Positions 18,211-28,081 are shown, counted from the first letter of the stretch. The stretch: 64,000 nucleotides of DNA from Thermoplasmata archaeon (GCA_021816725.1 JAKAXD010000003.1:42537-106536), one strand, 5' to 3'. Program-made: numbers and translations. The notes: generated by a model from the letters alone, not told the origin.

Positions 18211-19476
18211 GTGAAAGAGTTTGATGTGGTAGTCATTGGAGCGGGCATCACTGGACTCGCTTCTGCTTTCTATATTAAGAGGAGCAACCCCAAACTTAGG
18301 ATAGCAGTTCTTGACAGGAACCCGACTTTCTGTCAGGGGAATACCGCAAAAAGCTCAGCTGCATTCAGGAATCTGTTCACTTCAGACGTCAACAGAAAGA
18401 TAACTCAATCCACAATAGAATTCTACAGGTACGTCCAGACCGTAAAGGGATTTGACCTTGGCATGCGCTTCAACGGATACCTGTTCCTTGGGGACAGAAA
18501 ATTCCTGGATAATCCTGCTTTCAGGGGTTTCACTGAAAGGGGAATGGCAAGGTACGTCAGCGAACATTCACTCATAGAAGCAGGTTTTAGGACTAAGTTA
18601 AATGAACATGAGGTCTCTGTTATGAATCTATCAAACGTGGATGGAGGCCTTCTGGGACTAGAGTGCGGTATTCTTGCTCCAGAGAATATATGCTCGTACT
18701 ACGCAAATGAGCTCAGTCGGATGGAAGTAGATTTCCTATTTGGAACAAACGTGAAATCCCCATTGCTTCAACCGATAGACCCATTGAATTATCCAGGAGA
18801 ACCATTCGTCTGGCAGAAGACTCTGTTGAAGACGATAGATACAAATAGAGGGGAATTCCGTGCAAAAGAGTTCATATTCTGCACAGACGTATGGACGGAC
18901 CAGCTGCTTGACAGGACAGGCATAGACGGACACACAAGAGGGAAAAAGAGACAGGTCTTCAAGATTACTGGCAAAGGAGTGGAGAAATTGCTGAAGAAAA
19001 ACTTCATAAATGGACAGACTGTTATGCCGTTGACAATTCTCCCCTCACATGAAATCGTTCTTAGGCCAGATCCAGATAGTAAATCAATTTGGGTGACGAT
19101 AGCAGACGAGTACAACAGGGATTATTCTATTTCAGTTGACCCCGCGCCAGAACTGGAATTTTATGAAAGGAGCCTGTTCCCGGTAATTATATCCTACCTC
19201 CCTCAGCTTGATGGATCTAAGATAAGCTCAATGTGGGCAGGATATTATGCCAATAATACAATTGACAAAACTCACTACGTTTTTAAGGACAAGAACATCA
19301 TAGTTGCAACTGGTTCCAGCGGGAGTGGCATAATGAAGGCAGATGCAATAGGCCGGGTTGTAGCTGCCCTTCAATCTGGAATGGAAAAGACAGTTTTATT
19401 TGATAAAGCGGTTATTAATACATCAGACCTTGGCGTTCATAAGAGAAGAATAGAGGAGGAAGAAATTGTCATCTAG
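18211..19476 (+). CDS. FAD-dependent oxidoreductase, DAO family
   Basis: This 421-residue flavoprotein starts at GTG 18211, with TATA-like TTTTATATG at 18181-18189 about 25 bases upstream, so probably a leaderless GTG start. The dinucleotide-binding motif VVVIGAGITGLASAF opens the protein and a C-terminal FAD-contacting segment NIIVATGSSGSGIMKADAIG closes the fold, typical of the D-amino-acid/sarcosine/glycine oxidase superfamily. Between them lies the substrate domain with no recognised signature. It lies between a PLP enzyme and an aminotransferase, so an amino-acid or amine substrate is likely but unproven. Confidence 0.8.
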   Translation: MKEFDVVVIGAGITGLASAFYIKRSNPKLRIAVLDRNPTFCQGNTAKSSAAFRNLFTSDVNRKITQSTIEFYRYVQTVKGFDLGMRFNGYLFLGDRKFLDNPAFRGFTERGMARYVSEHSLIEAGFRTKLNEHEVSVMNLSNVDGGLLGLECGILAPENICSYYANELSRMEVDFLFGTNVKSPLLQPIDPLNYPGEPFVWQKTLLKTIDTNRGEFRAKEFIFCTDVWTDQLLDRTGIDGHTRGKKRQVFKITGKGVEKLLKKNFINGQTVMPLTILPSHEIVLRPDPDSKSIWVTIADEYNRDYSISVDPAPELEFYERSLFPVIISYLPQLDGSKISSMWAGYYANNTIDKTHYVFKDKNIIVATGSSGSGIMKADAIGRVVAALQSGMEKTVLFDKAVINTSDLGVHKRRIEEEEIVI

Positions 19477-19575
19477 TGGGTCATTTCTTATGGCCTGTAC
19501 CTGGAAATTATTATAAAATTTGCATGGCCCTTAGACATTTCAAAACCTTTTTACCTTTCGAACCGATTCTTGTCT

Positions 19576-20772
19576 ATGTCGGTTAATACACCAATCAGGA
19601 GACAGTTTTCTACTTTAGCTAATTCGATGAAACCTTCTGCAATAAGACTGCTACTTAAAGTTGCCAACCAACCTGATATAATTTCATTCGGAGGGGGCCT
19701 CCCAAATCCTGAATCTTTCCCTATAGAGGACATAAGGAAGATTTTCGACGAACAATTATCAAAAAATGGGAAGAAGATGCTGCAATACGGGGCTACTGAA
19801 GGACTGGATTCACTTAATGTCGCGCTTTCAAAGATGCTCCTGGAGAAAGAGGGCATAAAATCCGAACCCACTGACATTATCCAGACCACCGGGTCCCAGG
19901 AAGCGCTATACATGTTAGGGAAGATATTCGCCAACCCTGGGGAGTATGTGATAACTGAAGCTCCTACGTACGTTGGAACAATATCTGCCCTTCATGGATC
20001 TGGGATCAAAATTGTTGGGGTCGAGATGGACCATTACGGAATGAGGATGGACTTACTCAGGGAAACTCTGAAGAAATATCCAAACCCCAAATTCATCTAT
20101 GTAATTCCAAATTTCCAGAATCCAACAGGAATTACCATGAGCCTGGAGAGGAGGAAAGAACTGCTAGAGATAGCTAGTGAGAGGGGAATCACAATAATTG
20201 AGGATAATCCTTATGGCTCCCTGAGGTTTGCAGGAGCCCATGTTCCGACCCTAAGGTCAATGGATAGGGATGTGGTATATCTTGGCACCTTTTCCAAGGT
20301 TCTATCGCCTGGCATGAGACTTGGCTATGTAGTTGCACCCTCGGATGTGAAGGAAAAACTGAACATTGCGAAACAGGCCCTTGATCTCGCATCAAGCACC
20401 CTTTCAGAGTATATCGCAGAAGCATACGTTTCAGGAGGCTACATGGACAAGCAGGTTCCTAAGATAATCGAACTTTACAAGCAGAAGAGAGACCTCATGA
20501 TAGAATCGTTCGAGAACTATTTCCCAAAGGATGTAGAGTTCACAAGACCAAACGGTGGAATGTTCCTCTGGGTTACCAGGAAGGGCGCAAATACAGACAA
20601 AATGTTCGATGAGGCAGTAAGACAGAAGGTGCTATACGTAGTCGGGTCTGCATTCTACCCTGATGAGGACAACCATGAATCCATGAGACTCAACTTCACA
20701 TACAGCACAAACGAAAACATCGTGGAAGGAGTCAAGAGACTGGGCAAACTCTTTGAACTGACATCAAAATAA
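19576..20772 (+). CDS. Class I/II PLP aminotransferase (LysN/2-aminoadipate type)
   Basis: This 398-residue aminotransferase has the hallmark order of MocR/LysN-like enzymes: IISFGGGLPNPESFP near the start, LQYGATEGLDSL, the PLP-contacting PNFQNPTG, EDNPYGSLRF, and the lysine motif GTFSKVLSPGMRLGYV. The C-terminal Arg that binds the substrate carboxylate lies in SMRLNFTYS. Such enzymes act on 2-aminoadipate, branched-chain or aromatic amino acids. ATG 19576 is preferred over TTG 19570, two codons earlier. The gene has its own promoter region and converges on prs. Confidence 0.88.
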   Translation: MSVNTPIRRQFSTLANSMKPSAIRLLLKVANQPDIISFGGGLPNPESFPIEDIRKIFDEQLSKNGKKMLQYGATEGLDSLNVALSKMLLEKEGIKSEPTDIIQTTGSQEALYMLGKIFANPGEYVITEAPTYVGTISALHGSGIKIVGVEMDHYGMRMDLLRETLKKYPNPKFIYVIPNFQNPTGITMSLERRKELLEIASERGITIIEDNPYGSLRFAGAHVPTLRSMDRDVVYLGTFSKVLSPGMRLGYVVAPSDVKEKLNIAKQALDLASSTLSEYIAEAYVSGGYMDKQVPKIIELYKQKRDLMIESFENYFPKDVEFTRPNGGMFLWVTRKGANTDKMFDEAVRQKVLYVVGSAFYPDEDNHESMRLNFTYSTNENIVEGVKRLGKLFELTSK

Positions 20773-20831
20773 ATTCCTTAGAGGCATCCATCCTGGAGCT
20801 TCCTTGGAATTAAACCTCTGGAGGCTCAGGG

Positions 20832-21683
20832 TCATATATACTTTCTGAGACTTGAAGCTGCTATTTCGGAAACGGTCATTTTCGAAAATGGCCCCTCGAC
20901 GGTATCGGTGGTCGATATGCTGTCCACAAACCCTGCATACTTAGAGGTACCTGATACAAAGAGACCATGCACGCAGTAAACATTTATCGCCTTGGCACCA
21001 TTTTGTTTCAGAACTTTGGAAGATTCGAGAATTGTCCCGCCAGTTGAGATCATGTCATCAGTTAGTGCAACTACCTTGTCCCTTACACTTATTCCCTCAG
21101 GTATGGTGATTTCTACTTTCGTATCAGAAACCCTCTTCTTGTTCAGGTAGATGGAATCCAGCCCCGCAACTTTTGATATGTTCTCACCTTCCTCCTTGAA
21201 CCCGTCGTCCGGCGAAATTACCAGGTCATTCCCATCCTCCTTCACCTTCTTGCCAATCACGGGTTCGGCCCTAATCTCCTCCCCTTTCTTCCCGAGAAAG
21301 GCCATGCCTTCCGGCGAGTGCATGTTTATGACGAAAATCTTCTCGAACTTCTCTTTGAAAAGATTCGAGAGAACTCGCGCACTCACCGCTTCGTACGGCT
21401 GGAACATCGCGTCTTGCCTTGCATAACCAAAGTAGGGGATCAGAAGGATGGGTTTCTTCACTCCCGCATTAAGGGACGCATCGGCCGTTAGGAGTATGTC
21501 TATTATGCCAGAATCAGGATAAGTGCTACCTACAAGTATGGCTTCATCTAGAGGTTCTTCCAACCTTACGTATAACTCCCCATCTGCAAATCTCCTCCTG
21601 CTGATCCTCGCAAGAGGTACGTCAAGAATGGATGATATCTTTGAAGAGAGCCCCTCTGAATTGCTAGTCGAAACTATCTTCAC
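20832..21683 (-). CDS. prs: Ribose-phosphate pyrophosphokinase
   Basis: This 283-residue enzyme makes PRPP from ribose 5-phosphate and ATP for nucleotide, histidine and tryptophan synthesis. Signatures are FADGELYVRLEEPL near the N terminus, the flexible loop PYFGYARQDAMFQPYEAVSA with the catalytic Arg, and the PRPP-binding loop VVALTDDMISTGGTI. The length and the short flexible loop match archaeal PRPP synthetases, which are smaller than bacterial class I enzymes (about 315). The gene is in line with the Trm56-HD gene, 29 bases downstream of it, and probably co-transcribed. Confidence 0.95.
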   Translation of the reverse strand: MKIVSTSNSEGLSSKISSILDVPLARISRRRFADGELYVRLEEPLDEAILVGSTYPDSGIIDILLTADASLNAGVKKPILLIPYFGYARQDAMFQPYEAVSARVLSNLFKEKFEKIFVINMHSPEGMAFLGKKGEEIRAEPVIGKKVKEDGNDLVISPDDGFKEEGENISKVAGLDSIYLNKKRVSDTKVEITIPEGISVRDKVVALTDDMISTGGTILESSKVLKQNGAKAINVYCVHGLFVSGTSKYAGFVDSISTTDTVEGPFSKMTVSEIAASSLRKYI

Positions 21684-21712
21684 GGGACTAAATTTCCTCT
21701 GAGTTAAAGATG

Positions 21713-22729
21713 TTACTGCTCATTAAGCTTAATCAGCTCGTCTATACTGAATCCGCACTTATCTTCAAGATACGAATAAAGACGCTTCAGTCTAGGAATT
21801 TCAGAATAGAGACCCTTTCTCCTGTAGTCCTCAGTTATCTCTTCAATCTTCACTACTCTGTCCCCGTTGAGCAGTGTATCTGAATTGCAGACAATCTTCT
21901 CCTCAATGGTCCTGGGAATGTAATCCTGGTCTGGAAGTTTCAACTTCCTTGCGGTGCTCTTCAGCAACCCTGCACCTACGTGAGTACTGCAGAACCTTGC
22001 TATAGTCTCGTCCATCCCCTCCCTCTTTAGAATCCTGTACCCTTCGACACCGTGAAATATGCTGTGGGTAACCGTTCTCCCTATGTCATGCAAGAGCGCA
22101 CCCGCCTCCAGAAGGCGTGCATCCGAATTGCAGCCTTCCCCAATCTTGAGTGCAACCCTGCTACACATAATGGAATGCCTCTTCAGCCTCTCGTCTGCTC
22201 CGTATTTTTCCAGCAAGGCAATGCATTCATCCCTCCCAGGTATTCTAAGGACCCTCTTCCCCCTCTCCTCAGGAATAATCCTCAGTTCACCATTCAGCTC
22301 CTTTGATCTACCTAGCCTGTCCAGGAAAATGGAAAGGGCAGATACCTCCGAATGTGGCTGATTCTTGACTGCAACATTGAAATCAGAAACATCGTAGATA
22401 ATCCTGGGGACCTTCTCCGACCCAACTATTACCATTATATCCTCAGACTTCTTGATTTCCTTTATCTTACTTTCAAGGGGCATGCCGTACATCGTAAGAT
22501 GGACCTTTGTACCCTTGAACTTCCTTATTTCCTCCATATAGTTTCCAAACCCTATCTCAAATTTTCCGCCAAACTTCCTGGTAACGTTGTCAATCGTCCT
22601 TGCCAGTTTGTCGTCCACTTTATCTACAATAATCCTGTCTGCCCCGAAAACCCTGGAAACCAGTGCCACGTGCGTTGTTATTCTCTTGTCCCTATCCGGT
22701 CTGTGTCCTATCCTGAGGACAGTAATCAA
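21713..22729 (-). CDS. tRNA (cytidine-56 2'-O)-methyltransferase fused to an HD domain
   Basis: This 338-residue two-domain protein has aTrm56 (SPOUT fold) at residues 1-165: it begins VLRIGHRPDRDKRITTHVAL and contains TKVHLTMYGMPL and VIVGSEKVP, the signature of the archaeal enzyme that 2'-O-methylates C56 of tRNA. Residues 180-320 form an HD hydrolase domain with His185, LLHDIGR (His214-Asp215), further His residues near 222-226 and STHVGAG (His250), enough for a metal site. Stand-alone aTrm56 is about 180 residues. The HD part may be a phosphohydrolase acting on a nucleotide or tRNA end, but its role is not known to me. The ATG overlaps the upstream regulator stop (ATGA). Confidence 0.88.
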   Translation of the reverse strand: MITVLRIGHRPDRDKRITTHVALVSRVFGADRIIVDKVDDKLARTIDNVTRKFGGKFEIGFGNYMEEIRKFKGTKVHLTMYGMPLESKIKEIKKSEDIMVIVGSEKVPRIIYDVSDFNVAVKNQPHSEVSALSIFLDRLGRSKELNGELRIIPEERGKRVLRIPGRDECIALLEKYGADERLKRHSIMCSRVALKIGEGCNSDARLLEAGALLHDIGRTVTHSIFHGVEGYRILKREGMDETIARFCSTHVGAGLLKSTARKLKLPDQDYIPRTIEEKIVCNSDTLLNGDRVVKIEEITEDYRRKGLYSEIPRLKRLYSYLEDKCGFSIDELIKLNEQ

Positions 22730-23217
22730 GGTACTTTCTCCACCTTCATTCCCTTTATCGTGAGATGCTTGCTTCTCTTTATGATTGCCCTTACGTACGT
22801 CGGCGACTGTTGCAATTTCTCTTGTATTTCAGCTATGTACTGGATGCCATCGTCAATCATCTTTGTTATTTTGTGGCAGTAATTTTCAACTTCACTGTCT
22901 TCAAGAGAGGCAACGTATATCACATCACCAGCCTCTTCGGTTGGCAGCAGAATGTTAATCTGGATACTCGTATAGTAATTGTGGAAGACCTTCTTCGGGC
23001 CATTTGGCGTATTGGACCACTGCGATTCTACGAATTTTATCTTTTCCATGTACTTGAGGTATTCGACCGCCTTTGCTCCCAGCTTCTGCTTTACCTCATC
23101 CTCAGTCATCCAGTTCTGGTTCAGTAACTTCAACAGCTCGCTCTTCGTCCTGTCGTTCGAAATTGTAAAAATAGTTACTAAATCACCTACATCATTGACG
23201 ACCTTGATCTTATTCAT
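22726..23217 (-). CDS. ArsR-like winged-helix regulator
   Basis: This 163-residue protein has an N-terminal winged helix (RTKSELLKLLNQNWMTEDEV, then LKYMEKIKFV as the wing) and a C-terminal part with helix and beta segments (INILLPTEEAGDVIYVASL). It lacks metal-binding cysteines typical of ArsR/SmtB sensors; only a single Cys is present in the C-terminal half. It is the first gene of a three-gene unit with Trm56-HD and prs, coupled to Trm56-HD by a four-base overlap. It could regulate its own operon, but no operator was identified. Confidence 0.75.
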   Translation of the reverse strand: MNKIKVVNDVGDLVTIFTISNDRTKSELLKLLNQNWMTEDEVKQKLGAKAVEYLKYMEKIKFVESQWSNTPNGPKKVFHNYYTSIQINILLPTEEAGDVIYVASLEDSEVENYCHKITKMIDDGIQYIAEIQEKLQQSPTYVRAIIKRSKHLTIKGMKVEKVP

Positions 23218-23295
23218 AGACTTCCCCGTTATCTCCTCGTTATTTAAATACCTTCATTTGTCTTCATATAGATTTCCAACTTTCACATTACCATA

Positions 23296-24771
23296 CTAGT
23301 CTCTCTTGATCGCTATCTGCTGGGCGAGAATGAAGGGAACTGCTACCCACAGTATTGCAGATATCACTAGCAAAGCTGGGGTGACGCCGAAATTTGCAGG
23401 GTTTATACTCTGAGATGAGCCTCCTCCACCCAGACCTCCAGACAGGCTGTGGGTGATGAACAACTGGAACAGGGACGCATATCCTGCGGGATTGGCGTAA
23501 TCGAATATTACCTGAAGTGTCAGGTAAGTTGTTGATCCTGATACTATTGAAAACACCGATACAACAACATCGAATATGACAGTCCAGAAAAGGCCGAATA
23601 TCATGAAAACAGCAATCAGGGCTCCAAGGAGGGACCCTGGGGACCTAAGCAGATGGGAAAACAGGTATGCGATCGCCAGGAATGATATACCGATGATTGA
23701 GTAAGCCCACGACACATACAGAACGAAAGATGCAGGCATGAATAGGTGGAAGTACCTGAAGGAGATCAGGTCGCTCACCAATATTGCAGCCACTATTGAA
23801 GATGCAACAACCACAGAATTGGCGAGAAATCTGGAACGAATAGCGCCTCCCTTTGTGATAGGCCTCTTTATGACTGTTTCCAGCACCCCCATGACTCTGT
23901 CCTTGCCGTACGTGAAATATGCCATGAACACCGCAAGGAGTGGTATGAATATTACGAGCAAGGAGCTCTCAATCGAAAAGAAGGCGGTCTCTAGAGAACT
24001 TACCGTCGTGGGCTTGTAGAGAGAGAGGGGTCCTATTGGAGACTTGAAGAAAATAGTTGAAGACACACCGCTCTTTATGTACAGCCCATAGGTCTTGTTG
24101 ATCGCCGCTGAACCAAGGGATGGAAAGATGCTGAGATGTGTGAAGGACGAGTATTCACGTTGCCAGATGTAACTGGTGCTCATGACACCCGAAGCTACAG
24201 TTGCAAGGTTTACGTCGATGGCAGGTGCGGTATGGTTTCCTGCAGCTCCAACATAGAACAGTAGGAACCCTAGATTTGAATTGTTGCTTGGATCTGATAT
24301 TCCCGTGACTACATTCAGGCCTGAGTACTTGGTGTCGACCACATTTATTGTCATGGAAGTATTTGTGCTTGTTTTCAGGCCGAATGATGATTTATAGGTA
24401 TAATTCAATGTTATGTACACTGAAGTTGAACGGTCTATCCTGTCCTGTGGCAATGCGGTTACATTGAATTCCAGGGTTCCTGAGGACGTTTCTGTCCCCG
24501 GAAATCTCGTACCGTTAAGGAGCGCATTCGCCTTAACGTCGCTAACGGGATTCCCATTTTGGTCGTAAAAGTATGATATTAACGTTACAGTGTTCCCTGA
24601 AACGTAATAGCCTGTCACTTCGTTGGTAGACCCGATCCTGGCATTGTGAGATGTTGAGGATACACCGCCTTCATATGATATGAGCGCCGAAAGTCCTATG
24701 ATTGCCACTATCAGGACTATAGAGAACCTGTTGGTGATAGACCTCTTTATTTCGTAGAATACAGGACGCAC
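23296..24771 (-). CDS. ABC-2 type exporter permease with large external domain
   Basis: This 491-residue membrane protein begins with a cytoplasmic KRSITNRF segment and one helix (about 16-32), followed by some 230 residues of beta-rich, Asn/Ser/Thr-rich external domain, then about five to six further helices from residue 265 to the end (for example LVIFIPLLAVFMAYFTYG). This is the layout of ABC-2 permeases with an extracytoplasmic domain. The loop YGKDRVMGVLETVIKRPIT after the second helix is typical: it is the cytosolic coupling region. It is third in line after the ATPase (27068-27979) and a surface protein (24949-26934), but with a 177-base gap that may hold its own promoter. Confidence 0.82.
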   Translation of the reverse strand: MRPVFYEIKRSITNRFSIVLIVAIIGLSALISYEGGVSSTSHNARIGSTNEVTGYYVSGNTVTLISYFYDQNGNPVSDVKANALLNGTRFPGTETSSGTLEFNVTALPQDRIDRSTSVYITLNYTYKSSFGLKTSTNTSMTINVVDTKYSGLNVVTGISDPSNNSNLGFLLFYVGAAGNHTAPAIDVNLATVASGVMSTSYIWQREYSSFTHLSIFPSLGSAAINKTYGLYIKSGVSSTIFFKSPIGPLSLYKPTTVSSLETAFFSIESSLLVIFIPLLAVFMAYFTYGKDRVMGVLETVIKRPITKGGAIRSRFLANSVVVASSIVAAILVSDLISFRYFHLFMPASFVLYVSWAYSIIGISFLAIAYLFSHLLRSPGSLLGALIAVFMIFGLFWTVIFDVVVSVFSIVSGSTTYLTLQVIFDYANPAGYASLFQLFITHSLSGGLGGGGSSQSINPANFGVTPALLVISAILWVAVPFILAQQIAIKRD

Positions 24772-24948
24772 TTTCTATCTACCCCAATGATTGCCCAGCA
24801 AGGACGACGCTGGGCTAATTTTTATACTGGATGAGATTGAGCATGCAGTCTTCCCTTCACTCAGTACTCCGAAATACCTCAAGATTCCAGAATAAGGTTT
24901 CATCGATTGATTACCTTCTTGTCCATCTGCATCATCTTGATCACGGAT

Positions 24949-26934
24949 TTACTGCCCCTTCTTTCTCCTGTTCCTTCTCCTGACGAACAATACCACGCCA
25001 ACGATGATCACTATCACTAGGATCGTGATCAGTGAGACGATTGCTCTAACACGGCTGAATTTGTTGACTGGAGGAGGGGTGTGAATTACTGAGCTATTTG
25101 AAGTCTGGAATGTTATTGTATGGGATACTATCGTAGAGTTAACTTGTTGGCCATAATAGTTTTGATACGCGACCGATATCGAGACTGTTGCAGAGCCGTT
25201 GACAACTCCTGAAGGTATTTTTAGTGTTAGGCTGAACGGTGTTGGGGTGTTTGAGTCTATTTCCCCTAGGTATGTAGTCCCTGAAGAAGATACGCCTTGC
25301 TGTGCAAAAATAGCAAAATTAGCATCTAAGGTCAGGTAGTATGCAGATCCGGCCCCTTCATCCAGCAAAGTACCGCTTACAGTTATGTTATTTCCGGAGG
25401 CATTTTCTGAGAAGCTTTGTACTATCAGCGACACTGGGGCAATTGCAAGGAATCCCGCAGAATATGTTTTCGTTACCACAGAACCAGTGCTGTTGTAGTA
25501 TTCTATTCCAACATTAGCTGTATATGATCCCTGGGAAGTGGTTGGAGAGCTGCTTATTGTTATGAGTGCCGTGAAACTATCTCCTGCCCCTAGGGCAACT
25601 CCAGGGAAATATAGAGTGGAATTGCCTGTTATAGTGAAACCTGATGGAGCTGAAAACTCGACCAGCGGAGAATATATTGATGTATTGGCAATGTTAGTTA
25701 TGTCTAGAACTGCTGTCGAATTAAGGCCCAACATGATGTAAGGGGAAACAAATTTTACTTCCAGCGATACGTTCTCCGAATTGCTTGTCTGTTGAGTGTG
25801 GAATCCAACGTTAACCTGTTCTGAAGATTGGACTCCAGACATTGTTGTGAAAGACTCGGAGAAGTCAATTGTTACAGCACCGGATACCGAGCTCGAGACA
25901 TAAATTGGCTCCACCCATGTGAAAGAACGCCCCGCCTCAAGGGATGCAATCAACGGGAACTGCTCTAGGAAACTGATCTGTGACTGGGATGATGCTGCAG
26001 ACTGCACATTCGAGAGGTTGTCATTTCCGCTGTTAGTGAAGGTGAAGGAGACGTTGTTTGTCTTACCAGTATTCAACAAGACCGCTGAAGATGTAATGTC
26101 TATGGAGACCAATGGCGGCTGGACCTGGAAAGTTGTATCGTTGCTTGTGGAGACCTGACTTCCATAGGGGCTTTCAAAGATGGCTGTGAAATTCATAGAA
26201 ACTGCACCAGTTGCCGTGCTTGCGACGTAAACCTGTGCTGTAAAGTTGTACAACCCCCTTGAACCCAGTGAATTAACGGTGGGAAGAGATTTCATTAGAG
26301 TCAACTGTGACTGGGTACTGGCTGTTATCTTGAGATCTGACACATTCCCCGTACCTTGATTATTTACGGACATCTTCAGATAGTTGGTCTCCCCTGATAT
26401 GAGATTAACCGTGGAAGTTGTGATCTTGACATAAGTAGTTCCCAAATAAGTGATATTAAGGTTGAAAGTCTGGTTCGCACTGTATGCACCTGTACCAGAG
26501 TATGGCAGGGACGTCCAGTACTGAACCCTCAATGAAAAATTGTAGTGGCCCCTGCTTGCATTATTCAGCGCATAGATGGGATAGGACAATATGAAGTATC
26601 CCACCTGGATATCCGTCTTGGAAAGTTGCTCGGACGAAACATTACCAGCTCCGTAAAATGAGTGGGGTAAATTAAGGTTGAACTGGGCCAGACTGACTGT
26701 TCCTGCATCGTCCATTCCAATCTGGAGCTGGTATGAATTTGCGCTGCCCTGTTCTGACAGCGTTGTGTTTAGGGCACTGAAAGGGTACCCATATTGGGGG
26801 GCCGATTGAGTGTCGTTTTGTGCGCTCGAAATTGCAGGTATTGCTACGCTCATGACCATTGTTACTAGTATCAATACCGCGACAGGCGCTCTAAGTCTTG
26901 ACATTCCGTCTTTCTTTATTCCAGAATATTTCAT
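24949..26934 (-). CDS. Large cell-surface protein with Ig-like repeats and C-terminal anchor
   Basis: This 661-residue protein has an N-terminal signal (about 16-38, PVAVLILVTMVMSVAIPAISSA), many Asn-x-Ser/Thr sites, and a C-terminal membrane helix (about 632-652) followed by a very basic tail RRRNRRKKGQ, so it is a type I surface protein. The middle is beta-rich and shows an internal duplication of roughly 110 residues: about 180-285 and 290-395 share TG-x-TN, N-x-G-x-x-x-x-S, SQSQ, P-x-x-x-SL and YV-x-S-x-x-x-GAV patterns. Further domains resemble NEW3/COG1361 S-layer-type modules. Strong ribosome site GAAGGAGTGA precedes the ATG. It stands between ABC ATPase and permease, suggesting it is the exported cargo, an adaptor or a substrate-binding element. 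Confidence 0.8.
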   Translation of the reverse strand: MKYSGIKKDGMSRLRAPVAVLILVTMVMSVAIPAISSAQNDTQSAPQYGYPFSALNTTLSEQGSANSYQLQIGMDDAGTVSLAQFNLNLPHSFYGAGNVSSEQLSKTDIQVGYFILSYPIYALNNASRGHYNFSLRVQYWTSLPYSGTGAYSANQTFNLNITYLGTTYVKITTSTVNLISGETNYLKMSVNNQGTGNVSDLKITASTQSQLTLMKSLPTVNSLGSRGLYNFTAQVYVASTATGAVSMNFTAIFESPYGSQVSTSNDTTFQVQPPLVSIDITSSAVLLNTGKTNNVSFTFTNSGNDNLSNVQSAASSQSQISFLEQFPLIASLEAGRSFTWVEPIYVSSSVSGAVTIDFSESFTTMSGVQSSEQVNVGFHTQQTSNSENVSLEVKFVSPYIMLGLNSTAVLDITNIANTSIYSPLVEFSAPSGFTITGNSTLYFPGVALGAGDSFTALITISSSPTTSQGSYTANVGIEYYNSTGSVVTKTYSAGFLAIAPVSLIVQSFSENASGNNITVSGTLLDEGAGSAYYLTLDANFAIFAQQGVSSSGTTYLGEIDSNTPTPFSLTLKIPSGVVNGSATVSISVAYQNYYGQQVNSTIVSHTITFQTSNSSVIHTPPPVNKFSRVRAIVSLITILVIVIIVGVVLFVRRRNRRKKGQ

Positions 26935-27067
26935 TTTATCACTCCTTCAATTATTTTAATTCTCGTGAGTCTGGCGGGATTAGACAATTCATCTCTCTGT
27001 TGATGCATCATAAAAGCTGTCGATTTCCTGGGAATTCTTGCATTTAGATTGAGCATATGGTACATAT

Positions 27068-27979
27068 CTATTCACCTATGGCATTGAAGAAATATTCCTC
27101 TAACGATTCCCCGGAAGGCTCAAATTTTCTTACCTTGTACCCAGCCTGCACCAATTCCTGAAGTATATTGGGGTAGTCCTTCTTGTCAACCTTCAGGGAC
27201 GTCACGGAAATACTGTCGCTTGTATTTTTGACATCTCCATATTTCGATACTATTGACAGCGACTTATCATCGAGATTGTCTATTTCAATTGCGATTCTTT
27301 CACGACCCAGCTCGTTTAATTCACTCCTGTCGAGTACTTTGATTAGCTTGCCGTGATGGATTATGGCAATACGATCCGATAAAGCTTCTATCTCACTCAG
27401 TATATGTGAGGAGAGAAGGACAGCTTTCCCCTTCTTCTTCTGGTCAAGTATAAGATTTCTCACGAATTGTACCCCTTCTGGATCCAGACCATTAAGCGTT
27501 TCATCGAACATGAGATTGTTAGGGTCACCTATGAGGGACTCTGCAAGGGAGAACCTCTTCTTCATTCCCTGGGAGTACGCCCTCAACTTCTTGTTCCTGT
27601 GTTCCCACAATCCTACCTGCTTGAGCAACTCATCTATGTGCTCTTTCTCCTGGTCCTTGGTCAGGCCGTAATAGCCTGCAAAGTACCTCAGGAGTGGGAC
27701 AGCCTTGGCGTTCATTTCGAAATTGGGCAGCTCCGGAACCCACCCGATCTGCCTTGATGCATCTGTTTTCTCCCTCGTGATGCTTTTGCCATCCACACGA
27801 ACATCACCTGAAGTGGGAAGCGTAACGCCAGCAGCTATTCTTATTGTTGTCGACTTCCCTGCACCATTTAAACCAACAAATCCCACTATTTCCCCGTCCC
27901 TTATCTCCAGGCTAAGCCCGTCAACTGCGGCCCTTTCCTTTGGAGAGTATATCTTCGTGAGATTATCAATAGTTATCAT
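27068..27979 (-). CDS. ABC transporter ATP-binding protein
   Basis: This 303-residue ABC ATPase is of the drug/antibiotic exporter type. Walker A is GLNGAGKST, the Q-loop lies in SRQIGWVPE (unusually W instead of the common Q region), the signature is YSQGMKKRFSLAES, Walker B is NLMFDETLNGLDPEG and the switch His is in LLSSHILSE. Note the Walker B Leu-Met-Phe-Asp-Glu without the common Pro after Glu. The preferred start is ATG 27979 (MITIDNLTKIY); an in-frame ATG three codons earlier exists. A TATA box CCTTTTATAGG (27-43 before region 28010) supports initiation near 28010. It heads the exporter with the surface protein and permease. Confidence 0.92.
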   Translation of the reverse strand: MITIDNLTKIYSPKERAAVDGLSLEIRDGEIVGFVGLNGAGKSTTIRIAAGVTLPTSGDVRVDGKSITREKTDASRQIGWVPELPNFEMNAKAVPLLRYFAGYYGLTKDQEKEHIDELLKQVGLWEHRNKKLRAYSQGMKKRFSLAESLIGDPNNLMFDETLNGLDPEGVQFVRNLILDQKKKGKAVLLSSHILSEIEALSDRIAIIHHGKLIKVLDRSELNELGRERIAIEIDNLDDKSLSIVSKYGDVKNTSDSISVTSLKVDKKDYPNILQELVQAGYKVRKFEPSGESLEEYFFNAIGE

Positions 27980-28081
27980 CAGATACATTCCTGTTTTTTG
28001 TATCTCCCCTATCAGATTTGGATATTAAACTCCTTTTATAGGCTAATTTGCATAAAATTAGCATAGTTTCCCGAGAACTTT

